A stretch of 6,690 nt of DNA from Victivallales bacterium (GTDB lineage Bacteria; Verrucomicrobiota; Lentisphaeria; Victivallales; Victivallaceae): NCBI GenBank assembly GCA_030634125.1, contig DAOWBJ010000096.1, positions 1-6,690 of the forward strand, given 5' to 3'. Shown here one piece after another: positions 5,647 through 6,690 of this stretch (the stretch's first letter is position 1; every line of letters begins with the position of its first letter). A program made the position numbers and the translations under genes. Under the pieces are notes generated by a model, which had not been told where the DNA came from, ran no database searches, and saw only the letters and a list, made by a program, of their open reading frames with translations.

Positions 5647-6411
5647 ATGAATAACAAAGCGGCAGCAATTATTCCGGCACGTTTCGCCAGCACTCGTTTC
5701 CCGGGCAAAGTTCTTGCGGAGCTATGCGGCAAACCAATGATTCAATGGGTTTATGAAAAAGCCGCAGCTTCAGTAGCGGACGAAGTTTTAATCGCCGCTG
5801 ATGACCGGCAGGTAGTTGACGCGGTAGAGGCTTTCGGCGGCAGAGCCGTTATGACCTCACCGGATCATCCCTCCGGTACAGACCGGATTTGCGAAGCGGC
5901 TGCCGACCTGGATTGTGATATAATCATCAATATCCAAGGCGACGAACCTTTAATTCCGGTTGAAGTCATTAATGATTTGATAGTGTTGATGCAGTCAAAT
6001 CCGGAAATTGAAATGGGCACCGTCGGGGTTCCGGCTGAACGGGATGTTTTAACTGATCCGAATAAGGTGAAAGTTGTTGTTGACAACTTTGATTTCGCCT
6101 TGTATTTCAGCCGTTCACTCATACCATTTTTGCGTGAAGACGGTATTGATTATCCGGCACTTCTGCACTGGGGAATTTATTCTTACCGAAAGGAAGTATT
6201 GGAAAACTTTGTTTCTTTACCGGAAGGACGTTTGGAAGCCTGTGAAAAACTTGAACAGTTGCGTGCTTTGGAAAACGGCATTAAAATATACCTTATGCGC
6301 AGTTCGCTCGAAAGCATTGGCGTTGACACCCCGGAAGACCTGCTCGTCGCTGAACAAAAACTTAACGAAATAAACTTCGCTAAAGAACACGAGGCAAAAA
6401 TAATTTTATGA
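5647..6411 (+). CDS. kdsB: 3-deoxy-manno-octulosonate cytidylyltransferase (CMP-Kdo synthetase)
   Basis: This 254-residue cytoplasmic enzyme joins CTP and Kdo to form CMP-Kdo, the donor for the first sugars added to lipid A. The N-terminal nucleotide-binding segment is IIPARFASTRFPGK (8-21). HPSGTDR (74-80), NIQGDEP (95-101, metal-binding Asp99), ALYFSRSLIP (151-160), HWGIYSYR (174-181), EKLEQLRALENG (200-211) and GVDTPEDL (225-232, second metal Asp227) all match the family. Length is normal, with a short lysine- and glutamate-containing tail after the GVDTPEDL region. It is the last clear gene of the operon with hldA; together they activate the two inner-core sugar types, Kdo and heptose. 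The stop codon overlaps an ATG (ATGA), but the downstream reading frame is only 12 codons. Confidence 0.95.
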   Translation: MNNKAAAIIPARFASTRFPGKVLAELCGKPMIQWVYEKAAASVADEVLIAADDRQVVDAVEAFGGRAVMTSPDHPSGTDRICEAAADLDCDIIINIQGDEPLIPVEVINDLIVLMQSNPEIEMGTVGVPAERDVLTDPNKVKVVVDNFDFALYFSRSLIPFLREDGIDYPALLHWGIYSYRKEVLENFVSLPEGRLEACEKLEQLRALENGIKIYLMRSSLESIGVDTPEDLLVAEQKLNEINFAKEHEAKIIL

Positions 6412-6424
6412 AAAATATCAAAAT

Positions 6425-6444
6425 ATCCGATCAGACCGGATTTT
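6425..6444 (+). terminator. Possible weak terminator after kdsB
   Basis: ATCCG (6425-6429) and CGGAT (6437-6441) can pair around a 7-nt loop, followed by TTTT (6441-6444). The stem is only five pairs and the T-run short, so it would be inefficient. Its position 14 nt after kdsB and before an unrelated gene supports a role in ending the operon. Confidence 0.35.
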
Positions 6445-6481
6445 AAAACAAGCCTTATTTATGTAATTTCACTTTTTTTAT

Positions 6482-6509
6482 TTGAATTTGCATAAAAAAT
6501 GGCTATTTT
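6482..6509 (+). promoter_or_regulatory. Candidate promoter of the DUF4143-type ATPase gene
   Basis: TTGAAT (6482-6487) and TATTTT (6504-6509) are 16 nt apart. Transcription would start at or next to the ATG at 6516, which would give a leaderless message and fits the missing ribosome site. The region is AT-rich, so chance matches are likely. Confidence 0.3.
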
Positions 6510-6515
6510 ATCCTT

Positions 6516-6690
6516 ATGAAAAAATATGTGCACAGAGCAATTGAAAAAAGACTTCTTGATTCTGCAGAAGATTTCCCTGTCGTGATCTTAACCGGCGCTC
6601 GCCAGACTGGCAAATCAACATTATTTAAACACCTTTTTCCCGAATATAAGTATGTAACCCTTGATTATCCCAATATTAGCAATACGGCAA
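6516..6690 (+). CDS. AAA-type ATPase with expected DUF4143 C-terminal domain, 3'-partial
   Basis: 58 residues are visible before the window ends. The protein begins MKKYVHRAIEKRLLDSAEDFPVVILTGARQTGKST and reads on into FKHLFPEYKYVTLDYPN. The Walker A motif (GARQTGKST, residues 27-35) follows a beta strand (VVILT), and the whole N-terminus matches the widespread AAA_14/DUF4143 ATPases. These are abundant in anaerobes and of uncertain function; many genomes carry numerous near-copies. The DUF4143 domain lies outside the window and is inferred from the family. No Shine-Dalgarno sequence is visible before the ATG. The gene has no clear functional link with kdsB and may be an accessory or recently acquired gene. 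Confidence 0.85.
   Translation, partial: MKKYVHRAIEKRLLDSAEDFPVVILTGARQTGKSTLFKHLFPEYKYVTLDYPNISNTA

Noticed and set aside
6074..6373. 99-codon + strand frame within kdsB
   Set aside because: It overlaps a fully conserved KdsB region out of frame and has no ribosome site or family signature.

Overview
The window (6690 bp, moderately AT-rich) reads as chromosomal DNA from a Gram-negative bacterium that lives at least partly without oxygen. An oxygen-sensitive class III ribonucleotide reductase and its activase point to anaerobic growth. Heptose and Kdo activation genes point to a lipopolysaccharide-bearing outer membrane. A PVC-type lineage such as Lentisphaerota is one possibility, but that is a weak impression and not a demonstrated assignment.

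Region 1 (1-2863, + strand) is an anaerobic dNTP-synthesis cluster. It holds the 3' part of nrdD, whose start lies beyond the left edge; a separate 50-residue gene encoding only the glycyl-radical tail of NrdD; a pair of hairpins including an intrinsic terminator; and the radical-SAM activase nrdG. The split NrdD is the outstanding feature. The large protein stops after the third zinc-knuckle ligand. The fourth ligand (Cys-Gly) and the RVCGY glycyl-radical loop lie in the small downstream protein, which has its own strong ribosome binding site. A working enzyme would need the two chains to assemble and build the zinc site jointly, and NrdG would then activate a glycine on the small chain.

Region 2 (2866-4141) holds a convergent LacI-family repressor on the - strand and a 268-bp divergent intergenic region. 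The repressor has a good sigma70-type promoter, with a LacI-type pseudo-palindrome over the predicted transcription start, which suggests autoregulation.

Region 3 (4142-6411, + strand) is a tight three-gene operon: an unrecognised single-pass membrane protein with a TTG start, a monofunctional heptose-7-phosphate kinase (HldA/RfaE domain 1), and CMP-Kdo synthetase (KdsB). The last two feed the inner core of lipopolysaccharide.

Region 4 (6412-6690) has a possible weak terminator and then the 5' end of a DUF4143-type AAA ATPase gene, which runs off the right edge and has no recognisable ribosome binding site.
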